This document shows, piece by piece, positions 17,652-26,007 of a DNA stretch of 34,098 nt (its first letter is position 1; every line of letters starts with the position of its first letter). The position numbers and the translations under genes are program-made. The notes below the pieces were generated by a model. That model was given only the letters and a program-made list of their open reading frames with translations, did no database searches and was not told the origin of the DNA. This DNA comes from Clostridia bacterium (GTDB lineage Bacteria; Bacillota; Clostridia; Oscillospirales; Acutalibacteraceae), in assembly GCA_900770165.1 (NCBI GenBank), contig CAAGJJ010000067.1, positions 1-34,098 of the forward strand, written 5' to 3'.

Positions 17652-18234
17652 TAAAAAAAAGATACGTAAAAGTTTAATTATATTATTATTGATGGCAGCA
17701 ATAATTGTTGCAATTATCTTAATAAGAAGAACATTAGCTAGATATGAAACAACAGCAACATCTGATAAAGACGTAGATGTTGCATTTTGGATAGTTGACA
17801 ATAGTTTTAAGTCTGATAGAATGTTAATAAAAGACATTTACCCATCAGATCTTTCATTTGATTATACATTTACAGTATCAAACTTTGAACAAGCACAAGA
17901 TGGAGGAACTATTACCAAAAGAGCAGAAACAGATTTAGATTATGAAATAGTGCTTACAGCTACAACAAATTTACCATTAGAATATGAAATACAAAAAAAT
18001 GGAGTTACTTGTGAAACAACACAACAATTATATGCCGATTCAGATGGCACTTATTATAGAGAAATCAAAATAGAAACAGATACAAATAATCTCGTAATGA
18101 GACAAGGAACAGATACTACAGATACATTTGTTGTAAAAGTAAAGCTTCCAAAAGCAAATTATACAAATGAACAATACGCAGATTTGATAGAATATTTAAA
18201 AATTGACTTGTCTGCTAAACAGTTGATAGAATAA
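17644..18234 (+). CDS. Secreted TasA-like protein, likely SipW substrate
   Basis: 196 residues. Basic N-terminus, hydrophobic segment at about 11-28, then RRTLA (A32) followed by RYETTATSDKDVDVAFWIVD, typical of the mature start in TasA/camelysin-type proteins (a short strand leading to F/W-I-V-D). The rest is a single beta-rich domain of about 160 residues with one Cys. Its start lies inside the end of the signal peptidase gene, with an AGGAGAGG site, so the two are translationally coupled. Two dispersed repeats follow its stop after two bases. Confidence 0.75.
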   Translation: MFDKKKIRKSLIILLLMAAIIVAIILIRRTLARYETTATSDKDVDVAFWIVDNSFKSDRMLIKDIYPSDLSFDYTFTVSNFEQAQDGGTITKRAETDLDYEIVLTATTNLPLEYEIQKNGVTCETTQQLYADSDGTYYREIKIETDTNNLVMRQGTDTTDTFVVKVKLPKANYTNEQYADLIEYLKIDLSAKQLIE

Positions 18235-18236
18235 AA

Positions 18237-18303
18237 GGGCAAAAACGGAACCGACCCCGAATGTCCCCAAAAGGGCAAAAATGGAACCGACCCCAAATGT
18301 CCC
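18237..18303 (-). repeat. Tandem pair of the dispersed 31-nt repeat
   Basis: Copies at 18237-18267 and 18273-18303, both in the reverse orientation (reading GGGCAAAAA, then GGAACCGACCCC, then ATGTCCC on the + strand), separated by CAAAA. They fill nearly the whole gap between two genes, starting two bases after a stop codon and ending just before the ribosome site of the next gene. Confidence 0.9.
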
Positions 18304-18321
18304 AAGAATAAGAGGTAGAAC

Positions 18322-19365
18322 ATGAAGAATATAATGGATACATATTTGAACTTTACAGAAAAGAAAATAAGAAAATATATGAAGTTGATATTAGATGGAT
18401 ATTATGATGAAATAGTAGTTAATGAGTATTTAAGAACTTATATAAATGCAAGATATTATAATATAAGAAATACCGAAAAACCAGCAAGAGCATTTTATTT
18501 AAGAATATTAGATGAACTTGAGTTTAAACAAAATATCCTTATAAAAAGAAATGAAGAGGAAGCAGAAAATATAGAAGAAAAAGCAGTTAAGTTGAAAACA
18601 ATTAATACTGTTAAAGAGGTATTTGGGTATATACTATTTTTTGATAATGTTAGAAATGTTGAAAATTTTAAAAATATTAATAGCATAAAAGAAATTATTA
18701 AAAAAATAATGCAAACAGTAACAACAGAGCTTGAAGTTAAGGTGCCAAAAGATTTTGAAGAGACTTTTTATAAAGAAATAACAAGTGATATGTTACAAAA
18801 AGAAATATTTTTAGACAAATTTGAAACAGATGAGTTTTCATTACGATTTGAAAGTAGTGACATTAGAGAAGATTTGTATTATACTGTGTTAGAACATAAT
18901 ATTAAGATGCCAATACAATATAGTTATTCTGCAATAGAAAAAGTATATACAGAAGGAATAGTAGCAGAAGATAAATTGCAAATTGAATACATATTATTGA
19001 GTTTAGTCGCTATGAGAGATATAATAAATGGAAATTTTAAGGATTCTTATATAGCGGAATTTACATGTACACTATTTAAGAAAAAGCAAAAGTTAGATAG
19101 TATATTATCATTAATAGAAAATCAAGCTTTACAAGAAAAAATAAATCTGAACATTGAATATTCAGATTATATTAAAAACCAAAAAAGTGTATTAGAATGT
19201 ACTAAAAAAGGTTATAACTTTGTAATTACATTAGATAATTCAATAAAAAGTGTTGAGGATGTAGAAAGACTAAAAATGTTTAAATTAGTTATAGCACCAA
19301 AGAACTTAGTATTATATAAAGAAATAAAAAGCGATAACTCATTAAACAATGTGATATATAAATAA
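18322..19365 (+). CDS. Cytosolic protein of unknown function
   Basis: 347 residues, no signal peptide or membrane segment, rich in Lys, Glu and Ile. I do not recognise a family. The first 100 residues look alpha-helical (DTYLNFTEKKIRKYMKLI, then a charged stretch RNEEEAENIEEKAVK). The last 80 look alpha/beta, with a segment GYNFVITLDNSIKSVEDVER followed by LKMFKLVIAP that faintly recalls the end of an EAL-type barrel, but no EAL catalytic motifs are present, so this is not a call. Start ATG has AGAGGTAG upstream. It is 21 bases from the AAA+ ATPase gene and probably works with it. Confidence 0.7.
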   Translation: MKNIMDTYLNFTEKKIRKYMKLILDGYYDEIVVNEYLRTYINARYYNIRNTEKPARAFYLRILDELEFKQNILIKRNEEEAENIEEKAVKLKTINTVKEVFGYILFFDNVRNVENFKNINSIKEIIKKIMQTVTTELEVKVPKDFEETFYKEITSDMLQKEIFLDKFETDEFSLRFESSDIREDLYYTVLEHNIKMPIQYSYSAIEKVYTEGIVAEDKLQIEYILLSLVAMRDIINGNFKDSYIAEFTCTLFKKKQKLDSILSLIENQALQEKINLNIEYSDYIKNQKSVLECTKKGYNFVITLDNSIKSVEDVERLKMFKLVIAPKNLVLYKEIKSDNSLNNVIYK

Positions 19366-19386
19366 TTAAGAAACAGGAGAGAGAAT

Positions 19387-21033
19387 ATGGAAACATATGG
19401 AAGATTTTTATTTGAATTTTTACATCAATTTTTTTCAGGATTTTTAGAGATATTTGGTGGACTATGGGGAGGAATATTAAGTATATTCAATATCCCTGAA
19501 TATTACTACATAATACAACATTATGCAAATGATTTTAAAAAATCAGAATGGTTATTAACTGGACTTGCTATAATTTGCATGGTTGTTGTAATTGGAGCTA
19601 TTGCAGGAATAGTAGCCTTTTTCCTAAAAAGACATATGAGATGGAGAAAGAAAATTCTTGATCAAGAAGAATTATTAAAACAAATTGATAGTTTAAATGA
19701 ACAGGTTGAAGGACTTGTTGATGAAAAGATGAAGTTGTTATCTATGAAAGCACCAGATTTAGGAATTAATCCTGGACTTAATTCTTCATCAGCTACGAGA
19801 AATATAAGTTCATCAGGTAGTGTTGTTGGAGTTCCAACAGGAGTTGCAGGAACATTGACTGCTGGCGGTTCTTCTAGGGTCTATGCTGGACTTGGCGGAG
19901 GCGGTGGAGGAGCTAATGCAGAAAATGATGAAGAACAAATTGATCCAAATAGCCAAAGCAGATTTTCTAAATTATCTTATATAGATCAGCAGTTTGCAAA
20001 ATACAAACAAAAAGATTATCACAATTCATTTACACTACCAGAATTTTGCTATATGTTTAGAAATTTTGCAGCAAGCAAATTAAAATTATATTATAGTGAA
20101 AAAATGATAAGATTATTTGTATCAGCAATAGCATCTACAAAATTAGTTATCTTACAGGGTATATCTGGTACAGGTAAAACTTCTATATCTTTAGCATGGG
20201 GTAACTTTGTAAAACACCCTTCATGTGTTGCATCTGTACAGCCTTCTTGGAGGGATAGAACAGATATATTTGGATATTTGAACGAATTTACGAAAAAATT
20301 CAATGAAACTGACTTTTTAGCATATTTATATGAAGCAGGTTATACTGACGAAATATACACAGTAATTTTGGACGAGATGAACTTGGCGCGTGTTGAGTAC
20401 TATTTTGCAGAAATGTTATCAATACTAGAAATGCATAGTACAAAAGATTGGAAAATTGAGGTTGTTCAAAGTTCATGGCCTACAGATCCAAAAAAATTAA
20501 TAAGAGGAAAATTGCAAATTCCACCAAATGCTTGGTACATAGGAACAATCAATAACGACGATTCTACATTCATGGTAACAGATAAGGTTTACGATAGAGC
20601 AATGCCTATAGATATTAACGAAAAGGGTATAGCTTTTGAACCAGACCAAGTTGACGCGATTGATGTAAATTATTCATATCTAAATGGATTATTTGATAAG
20701 GCTATGTCAGATTATGCAATATCTCCAGCTACTTTAAAAAAGATTGATGATATGGATAACTATACAATAAAACATTTTAGGGTTGCGTTTGGTAACCGTA
20801 TTGTAAAACATATGAGAAAATTTGTGCCAGTTTATGTTGGCTGTGGTGGAGACGAAATAGAAGCTGTTGATTATTTTATGGCTAAAAAGGTATTAAGAAA
20901 ATTCGAAGCTCTTAACCTAGCTTTGATTAGAGATGAAATAGATGGTTATATAGAATTCTTAGACAAAAATTTTGGAAAAGGAAAAATGAATGAATGTATA
21001 GAGTTTTTATTAAGACTTAAGAAAATGTCTTAG
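19387..21033 (+). CDS. Membrane-anchored McrB-like AAA+ ATPase
   Basis: 548 residues. An amphipathic N-terminus (about 7-36) and a TM segment (about 55-80) are followed by a short coiled coil (about 88-118) and a Gly/Ser-rich linker with a run of Gly (about 172-180). The AAA+ domain (about 225-480) has Walker A GISGTGKTS with Lys264, Walker B VILDEMNLA at 326-334 (the DEMNLA form is typical of McrB/dynein-related AAA proteins), sensor-1 GTINND at 386-391 and a candidate arginine finger R404. McrB proteins of restriction systems form GTP- or ATP-driven rings that act with McrC. Here there is no DNA-binding domain at the N-terminus; a membrane anchor takes its place. The downstream gene encodes a DUF2357/McrC-like protein. 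Ribosome site AGGAGAG. Confidence 0.88.
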   Translation: METYGRFLFEFLHQFFSGFLEIFGGLWGGILSIFNIPEYYYIIQHYANDFKKSEWLLTGLAIICMVVVIGAIAGIVAFFLKRHMRWRKKILDQEELLKQIDSLNEQVEGLVDEKMKLLSMKAPDLGINPGLNSSSATRNISSSGSVVGVPTGVAGTLTAGGSSRVYAGLGGGGGGANAENDEEQIDPNSQSRFSKLSYIDQQFAKYKQKDYHNSFTLPEFCYMFRNFAASKLKLYYSEKMIRLFVSAIASTKLVILQGISGTGKTSISLAWGNFVKHPSCVASVQPSWRDRTDIFGYLNEFTKKFNETDFLAYLYEAGYTDEIYTVILDEMNLARVEYYFAEMLSILEMHSTKDWKIEVVQSSWPTDPKKLIRGKLQIPPNAWYIGTINNDDSTFMVTDKVYDRAMPIDINEKGIAFEPDQVDAIDVNYSYLNGLFDKAMSDYAISPATLKKIDDMDNYTIKHFRVAFGNRIVKHMRKFVPVYVGCGGDEIEAVDYFMAKKVLRKFEALNLALIRDEIDGYIEFLDKNFGKGKMNECIEFLLRLKKMS

Positions 21034-21064
21034 TCTTGGTAAATTGCCCTAGAAAGAGGAAGAA

Positions 21065-22186
21065 ATGGACTTAAATATTACAAAATTAGCAAATTTAGAT
21101 GCTGGAAAATCAAAAGAATTTCTTAGCAGAGTTGATTCAAAATTAATGATGGATATTAGTAAAAGCCAAATTGTTGAAAATGACGAATGGATAGAAATGG
21201 TTGAATTTACAATACCATATATAGAAAAAGCTTTGACTAAAGGAATCAAGAACATTGTTACAGAAGAGGAAATTATAAAAATAGAATTAATTAAAAAAGT
21301 AACTGTAGAGAGTGTTAAACATTTATCTAAAAATGTTAACTTTGTTGATAAATATAATCAAAGAAGTGGTGAAGTAATTCCTAAAAAAATCTTAAATGCA
21401 TATAAAGAAGAGACATTTATTACATATGAAAATAGATTTTTATATACATTAATCAAATTAATAGAAGACTACATGTATTTGCGTGAAAAAGATCAAGAAA
21501 ATGAATATAAAGGAAAGAATTATCAAAAGGCGAATTATCAAGCAGAAGTAAAGTTAAGAAAAGAAAAAGTAAAAGTAAGTTTAGAATATTCTGCTGAAGC
21601 GAATACCGGTTTAAAGAAATCTACAGAAACAGCTGATAGAATCCAAAACATAAAGAAATCAATAAAAATGTTAAAAGCAACTGAAACATATCAGATTTTA
21701 GCATCAAAAAGGATTACTCTTGTAAAGGCACCTTTAAAAATGACTAATGTATTATTAAAAAATGTTAATTTCCAATATGCAGTTAAATTATGGAATTATT
21801 TAAGTGAACAAATGGAAATAAAAGATAAATCTATAAAGATGAATAAAGAATATGAAGAAAAGGGAATTTCTAAAACTCTTGTAGATGAAGATATTTACTT
21901 AATGCATTTGATTTTTAAGAACAACAATATTGAAAATCAACTAAAGGGACAAAAAAGAAGTGCTATTGAAGACAAAAAGATAAGAAAAGAGTTAACAGAT
22001 GCAATGATAGAAAAGATTATAGAGCTTAACCCAGATTTATCTGATAAAGAACTAAAAAAGATGATTGCAGACAAACTTATAATTATGAAAACAAGAAAAG
22101 TTATTTCACTAAAACCTGTAGAAGAAAGGTTTAAAGAGAGGATAGACAAATATATGTCACAAGTGAAAGAAGTGAGGTTAAAATAA
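21065..22186 (+). CDS. DUF2357/McrC-like partner protein, no nuclease domain
   Basis: 373 residues, soluble, strongly charged. The segment EETFITYENRFLYTLIKLIE at about 118-137 matches the family signature in which a conserved ENRF leads into helices, and ITLVKAPLKMTNVLLKN, followed by VNFQYAVKLW, resembles the later part of DUF2357. In McrC-type proteins this domain contacts the AAA+ partner and is followed by a PD-(D/E)xK nuclease. Here the C-terminus is instead a Lys-rich helical region (KGISKTL, SDKELKKMIADKL) and I see no nuclease motif. It lies 31 bases after the ATPase gene with AGAGGAAG before the ATG, and touches the next gene (TAAATG). It probably regulates or couples the ATPase. 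Confidence 0.7.
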   Translation: MDLNITKLANLDAGKSKEFLSRVDSKLMMDISKSQIVENDEWIEMVEFTIPYIEKALTKGIKNIVTEEEIIKIELIKKVTVESVKHLSKNVNFVDKYNQRSGEVIPKKILNAYKEETFITYENRFLYTLIKLIEDYMYLREKDQENEYKGKNYQKANYQAEVKLRKEKVKVSLEYSAEANTGLKKSTETADRIQNIKKSIKMLKATETYQILASKRITLVKAPLKMTNVLLKNVNFQYAVKLWNYLSEQMEIKDKSIKMNKEYEEKGISKTLVDEDIYLMHLIFKNNNIENQLKGQKRSAIEDKKIRKELTDAMIEKIIELNPDLSDKELKKMIADKLIIMKTRKVISLKPVEERFKERIDKYMSQVKEVRLK

Positions 22187-22795
22187 ATGGAAAACCAAGG
22201 AGAAGAGGTCATAGAGGAGAGCAAACAAAACAAAAAAAATAAAGCACCAGTATTTAGAACTATATTATCAGTATTTGGAACTATTGTAACAGTTATTGTT
22301 GCTATAATTTCAATAATAATTCTTACACAAAAAGTAACTAACAATAAAGCTTCATTTTTTGGATATAGAATATTTAGAGTCCAAACAGGAAGTATGATTC
22401 CTAAGTACAATGTAGGAGATGTTATTTTAGTAAAAGAAAATGATGTAGATAAAATCAAAATAGGTGATGATGTAACATACTTGGGAACAGCAGGTTCTAC
22501 AAAAGGAATGTTAATAACACACAGAGTAATAGATATAGAAAATATAGATGGCAAAATTGCATTCCACACAAAAGGTATTGCCAACAACTTAGAAGATCCT
22601 ATTATATATGGTGATCAAATAAATGGGGTTGTTAAAACTAAAATGTATATATTAACACTTATTTGTATGTTGCTTAATAATAAATATATATTTTATTTTG
22701 TAGGTATATTACCACTAACTATATACATATTTTTTAGAACTTTTAAAGGCAGTTATGATAAATATGAAAAAAAGATTGAAAGGGTTAGCAAATGA
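22187..22795 (+). CDS. sipW: SipW-type signal peptidase, KGD-box Asp replaced
   Basis: 202 residues. Charged cytosolic N-terminus (about 1-22), TM at about 25-48, catalytic domain, and a C-terminal hydrophobic region at about 152-178. Ser69 (VQTGSMIPKY) and His112 (LITHRVI) are present, but the box that reads KGD in the complete enzymes reads TKGIANN, so Ile131 takes the place of Asp. It is closely related to the protein at 26008 (shared GYRIFRV, TGSM, GDD[VI].YLGT), which has Leu there. It starts immediately after the previous stop and overlaps the next gene by four bases (ATGA), so it is coupled to its likely substrate. Activity with a Ser-His dyad is possible but unproven. Confidence 0.85.
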   Translation: MENQGEEVIEESKQNKKNKAPVFRTILSVFGTIVTVIVAIISIIILTQKVTNNKASFFGYRIFRVQTGSMIPKYNVGDVILVKENDVDKIKIGDDVTYLGTAGSTKGMLITHRVIDIENIDGKIAFHTKGIANNLEDPIIYGDQINGVVKTKMYILTLICMLLNNKYIFYFVGILPLTIYIFFRTFKGSYDKYEKKIERVSK

Positions 22796-23487
22796 AAGAA
22801 AAAACAAAGTTAAGAGTATTACAAATATTATGCATTATATCAATACTAATTACAGTTTTTTCTATACAAAGAACATATGCAAAATATTTTGAAAAAGTTG
22901 GAACTACATATCAAACAAATATAAAAAGATGGCTAATTAATGTTAATTCAAAAAATATCCATGAGGAAAGTGAATTAAGCAAAGTTATGCAACCTATATT
23001 TGTTGAAAATGAAAACATGAAAAATAATAATACTCTAGTTCCTGGTAGGACAGGGTATTTTGAAATGTTAATTGATTATACAAATGTAGATTTGGCTTTT
23101 GAATATGAATTCTTTATAGAACAATTAAATGAAACACCATTAGAAGATTTCGAAATATATGGATATGAAGTTATAGATGCTGATGGAACATCTACAATAA
23201 CTGAAACAAACGAGATTAAGGGTGTGATAGATCCAGAAACAGAGGTTGACAGCAATGGAGAAAAGAAGAGAGAGATTAGAGTTTTGTTTAGATGGAATGA
23301 TGAAAACAAAGATACAACAGATACTGCAGAAGCATCAGGTATGAATAATTTCGAAGATACACAATTTAGAGGACAAACAGACACATCAGAGTCTGCAGAT
23401 GGATTACATACAATCTTAAACTATAAGGCGACAATGAAGTTTACACAATATATTGCTCCTGCAGGAGATAAAGAACCAGGAAATTAA
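22792..23487 (+). CDS. Secreted TasA-like protein, likely SipW substrate
   Basis: 231 residues. Hydrophobic segment at about 10-25 and then QRTYA (A30) followed by KYFEKVGTTYQTNIKRWLIN, a textbook SipW-type cleavage region. The mature domain has PGRTGYFEMLIDYTNVDLAF, matching a segment in the protein at 16505, and ends with a beta-rich tail (ATMKFTQYIAP). It is probably a fibre or matrix subunit. Its ATG overlaps the stop of the signal peptidase gene, and two dispersed repeats follow its stop codon. Confidence 0.78.
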   Translation: MKEKTKLRVLQILCIISILITVFSIQRTYAKYFEKVGTTYQTNIKRWLINVNSKNIHEESELSKVMQPIFVENENMKNNNTLVPGRTGYFEMLIDYTNVDLAFEYEFFIEQLNETPLEDFEIYGYEVIDADGTSTITETNEIKGVIDPETEVDSNGEKKREIRVLFRWNDENKDTTDTAEASGMNNFEDTQFRGQTDTSESADGLHTILNYKATMKFTQYIAPAGDKEPGN

Positions 23488-23491
23488 AAAA

Positions 23492-23556
23492 GGGCAAAAA
23501 AGGAACCGACCCCAAATGTCCCGAAGGGAAAAAAAGGAACCGACCCCAAATTGCCC
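23492..23556 (-). repeat. Tandem pair of the dispersed 31-nt repeat
   Basis: Copies at 23492-23522 and 23526-23556, both in reverse orientation, separated by GAA. The second has GGGAAAAAA at one end and AATTGCCC at the other. They begin four bases after a stop codon and end just before the ribosome site of a 45-residue gene. Confidence 0.9.
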
Positions 23557-23578
23557 TACCAAACGGAGGTGAGTTTTT

Positions 23579-23716
23579 GTGGAAATCAAAAATATAAAAA
23601 CATCTAAGTTAGAAAACAAAGAATTATTAGATGTACAAAAACAAGTAGAAAGTTTTTTAAAGTTTTTAAATAGCGAATATGATACTGTTAAAAAATTAGA
23701 GGAGGAAAATTCATGA
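23579..23716 (+). CDS. Small 45-residue helical protein, unknown function
   Basis: A GTG start at 23579 has a strong GGAGGTGA site 6-7 bases upstream. The frame runs 45 codons to TGA at 23714-23716 and overlaps the next gene's ATG by four bases (ATGA). The product (starting MEIKNIKTSKLENKE, ending EYDTVKKLEEENS) is charged and likely a single amphipathic helix or short coiled coil, with no membrane segment. The spacing and overlap argue for real translation coupled to the coiled-coil gene after it. No family is recognised. It resembles small helper proteins that pair with a large partner, but this is inference. Confidence 0.75.
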   Translation: MEIKNIKTSKLENKELLDVQKQVESFLKFLNSEYDTVKKLEEENS

Positions 23717-25332
23717 AGGAATTAGTGAAAGATATAGAAAAGCAAATAGATACTGATAAAGAAGTTATTTCAGTTTTACCACGAAATGGAATAAAAGCAA
23801 TAAAAACACTATTAGAGACCATAAGTGAAATGACAGAGAAATATGAACATGCAAATGAAATGCTATTAAAAGACATAGAAAATAGATATAATGAACTCAC
23901 TACAGTTGAGGGCAACCAAGAGATTCCTAAAATTGAAGATGAAATTTTAAAATATGATGGAGCTGTAAAAGATACAGATATGCGTTCATCTTTTGAAAAA
24001 ATGGGACTTGACAGAGTAGTATATAATGTAAATGGATATTATAAAAGTAATTTAGAAAGATTGAACCGTGAATTAATTGATTGTGTTAAACAATTTGAAA
24101 AAGTCGGAATAAAGCTAATTGCAGATGATTTTAACATTAGTGAATATGCCAAAGAATATATGGGAGTTTTATTACAAGAAGCATATGAAGGGCAAATTAA
24201 TTCTGAAAAAATAAAAGATGCGTTTGAAAAAGTTTATTGGAAATGTTCAGAGGTGGTATCACATTTATATGCAAATATAAGATATATTTATGATATCCAT
24301 GAGGCAGAAATAGATAAATTTTATGAAAATAAATCAGAAGAAATTTTACAAAGGTTTCATTCAACAGCTGAGCAAGTTGAAGATAAAAAAGCAGAATTAA
24401 TTAAGCAAAAAAAGAAGCTAGAAGATATAGACAATAAGATTATCCTTAATAAATTCTATACAGGGTCATTAAATATAAATGATTACAAGGAAGATAATTA
24501 TAAAAGAATATATTCAGAGTTAACTTCTAAAGATGTTTCAGAATTGACAGAAGCTGAAAAAGCGGAAATGGATGAAAACATAGAAAAATTAGACAATAAT
24601 TTAAGTGAATATTCAAAATACAGTGAATATAGATTTTTAGTTGATGGAGTATTAACAATAAGAGAAGAGGAATTAAAAAGAATTCAAGCAAACAAAGATA
24701 AAAAAGTTAAGAAAACTGAATATGAGTTAGTAAAAGATAATATTAAAAAAATAACTGCGGAAATATTCAAAATAAATGGAAAATTAGACAAGCCACAAAA
24801 AGGATTGTTTAAAAGAAAAGATTCAAATGATAAGAAAAATAGTGCAGTAATTTTACAAAGAAATAATTTGGTATTAGAACTTAAAAAGTTATATATGAAT
24901 TTAGATGATGAAATTATGAAACAAAAAATAATGCAAAATGTAGATGAAACTTCATCATTACTAGATGTACTAAAATTAGCAAGTAATTATTATGGCTTTA
25001 TGGCAAGAGCTATGATAAAGAAAAATGAAGAAATTACTGATAAAGAAATTGGAGAAATGGCTAAAGACATTAGAAACTTTATCAATTTTTCTAATTTTAC
25101 AGTAATTAATTATATCAAAATCAGTGATACAAAGGATTTGGCTGTTATAATTAAAGACAAATATAAATTATTTGGAATGCAAGTTTCAAAAGAAAATTTC
25201 CAAGAAGATAATATAGAAGATTTAATAAAAAGGGTAAAAATAATTGCTAATTATAATAATATCCAAAAAAGTAAATTTTCTATAGAAGATTTGGAATATA
25301 TTACAACTGTTAAAGAAATGCTAAAAAAATAG
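23713..25332 (+). CDS. Cytosolic coiled-coil protein, unknown function
   Basis: 539 residues without signal or membrane segment. Mostly helical and highly charged; a long coiled coil is likely at about 195-250 (EILQRFHSTAEQ, EDKKAELIKQKKKLED) and another at about 275-370. A basic patch KGLFKRKDSNDKK at about 364-376 could be a linker or binding site. The C-terminal part (about 400-539) looks like a compact helical domain. I do not recognise a family. Its start overlaps the stop of the 45-residue gene, so the two are translationally coupled; AGAGGAGG lies 9 bases upstream. Its place between signal peptidase genes and downstream of the McrB-like pair suggests it belongs to the same system. Confidence 0.8.
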   Translation: MKELVKDIEKQIDTDKEVISVLPRNGIKAIKTLLETISEMTEKYEHANEMLLKDIENRYNELTTVEGNQEIPKIEDEILKYDGAVKDTDMRSSFEKMGLDRVVYNVNGYYKSNLERLNRELIDCVKQFEKVGIKLIADDFNISEYAKEYMGVLLQEAYEGQINSEKIKDAFEKVYWKCSEVVSHLYANIRYIYDIHEAEIDKFYENKSEEILQRFHSTAEQVEDKKAELIKQKKKLEDIDNKIILNKFYTGSLNINDYKEDNYKRIYSELTSKDVSELTEAEKAEMDENIEKLDNNLSEYSKYSEYRFLVDGVLTIREEELKRIQANKDKKVKKTEYELVKDNIKKITAEIFKINGKLDKPQKGLFKRKDSNDKKNSAVILQRNNLVLELKKLYMNLDDEIMKQKIMQNVDETSSLLDVLKLASNYYGFMARAMIKKNEEITDKEIGEMAKDIRNFINFSNFTVINYIKISDTKDLAVIIKDKYKLFGMQVSKENFQEDNIEDLIKRVKIIANYNNIQKSKFSIEDLEYITTVKEMLKK

Positions 25333-25370
25333 AGTGATGCAAAAGAAAATAATGTAAGGTGAGGACTAAA

Positions 25371-25967
25371 TTGAAATATGATGTAGATAAAATTTCAAAT
25401 AAAATTAAGAATAAAAAGATGGCGAAAAAGGCTGTTAAATATATAGTACTTGTTACACTAATAATTCTTTTTATAATTAATTTAATATTATCATTTGAAG
25501 AGAATACACATATTTTTGGAATTTATATGTTTAATATTGTTTCTGAAAGTATGGAACCAACTTTTTACAAAGATGATTTGGTTATTGTAAAAAGATGTAA
25601 GATGCAAGAACTCAAAAAGGGTGATATTATAACATTTAAGCAAGATGATAGAACTATCTCGCATAGAATGATTGCTATAACACAAGAAAATGGAGAGTTT
25701 AAGTTTATTACTAAAGGGGACAACAATGATATACTTGATAAAGAAACAGTGGAAATGAAAGATGTATATGGAAAAGTTTTGTTTAGTGTAAAAAAGATTG
25801 GCAAATTTATTCATTATATACAAAATGCAAGAGGACTTATTAATATAGTAATTTTTATAATTATTATATATGTTCTAATTAGTTTAAGGGATAATCAGAA
25901 AAATAGTAGAAAAATAAAAAGGAAAAAATACGAAATAAAAAAGATAAGGGACAATTATAATTTATAA
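25371..25967 (+). CDS. sipW: SipW-type signal peptidase I, complete active site, TTG start
   Basis: 198 residues from TTG at 25371. A longer reading from GTG at 25359 exists, but that GTG lies inside the AAGGTGAGG ribosome site that is well spaced for the TTG, so I prefer the TTG. TM at about 22-41, catalytic domain with Ser60 (SESMEPTF), His98 (ISHRM) and Asp117 (TKGDNND), then a C-terminal TM (about 157-170) and a basic cytosolic tail. It is of the same subtype as the enzyme at 17127 (KGD box kept). A second signal peptidase follows 40 bases later, so two unlike enzymes stand side by side here. Confidence 0.88.
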   Translation: MKYDVDKISNKIKNKKMAKKAVKYIVLVTLIILFIINLILSFEENTHIFGIYMFNIVSESMEPTFYKDDLVIVKRCKMQELKKGDIITFKQDDRTISHRMIAITQENGEFKFITKGDNNDILDKETVEMKDVYGKVLFSVKKIGKFIHYIQNARGLINIVIFIIIIYVLISLRDNQKNSRKIKRKKYEIKKIRDNYNL

Positions 25968-26007
25968 AAGGAAGGTATTACCACCGGTAAAAAGAGGTAA
26001 AAAAGTT

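Noticed and set aside
19125..19330. EAL-type phosphodiesterase domain in the protein at 18322
   Set aside because: Only a faint resemblance over the last 70 residues; no EAL signature or metal-binding residues are seen.
21011..21037. Hairpin at the end of the ATPase gene as a terminator
   Set aside because: AAGACT-TAAGA pairs with TCTTA-GTCTT around a short loop, but most of it is coding, there is no T-run after it, and the next gene of the same set follows at once.
18322..22186. Classical McrBC restriction system
   Set aside because: No modified-DNA-binding domain in the ATPase and no nuclease motif in the partner; the context is surface-protein secretion, not DNA defence.
25359..25370. 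GTG at 25359 as start of the signal peptidase gene
   Set aside because: It overlaps the ribosome binding site AAGGTGAGG that serves the TTG at 25371.
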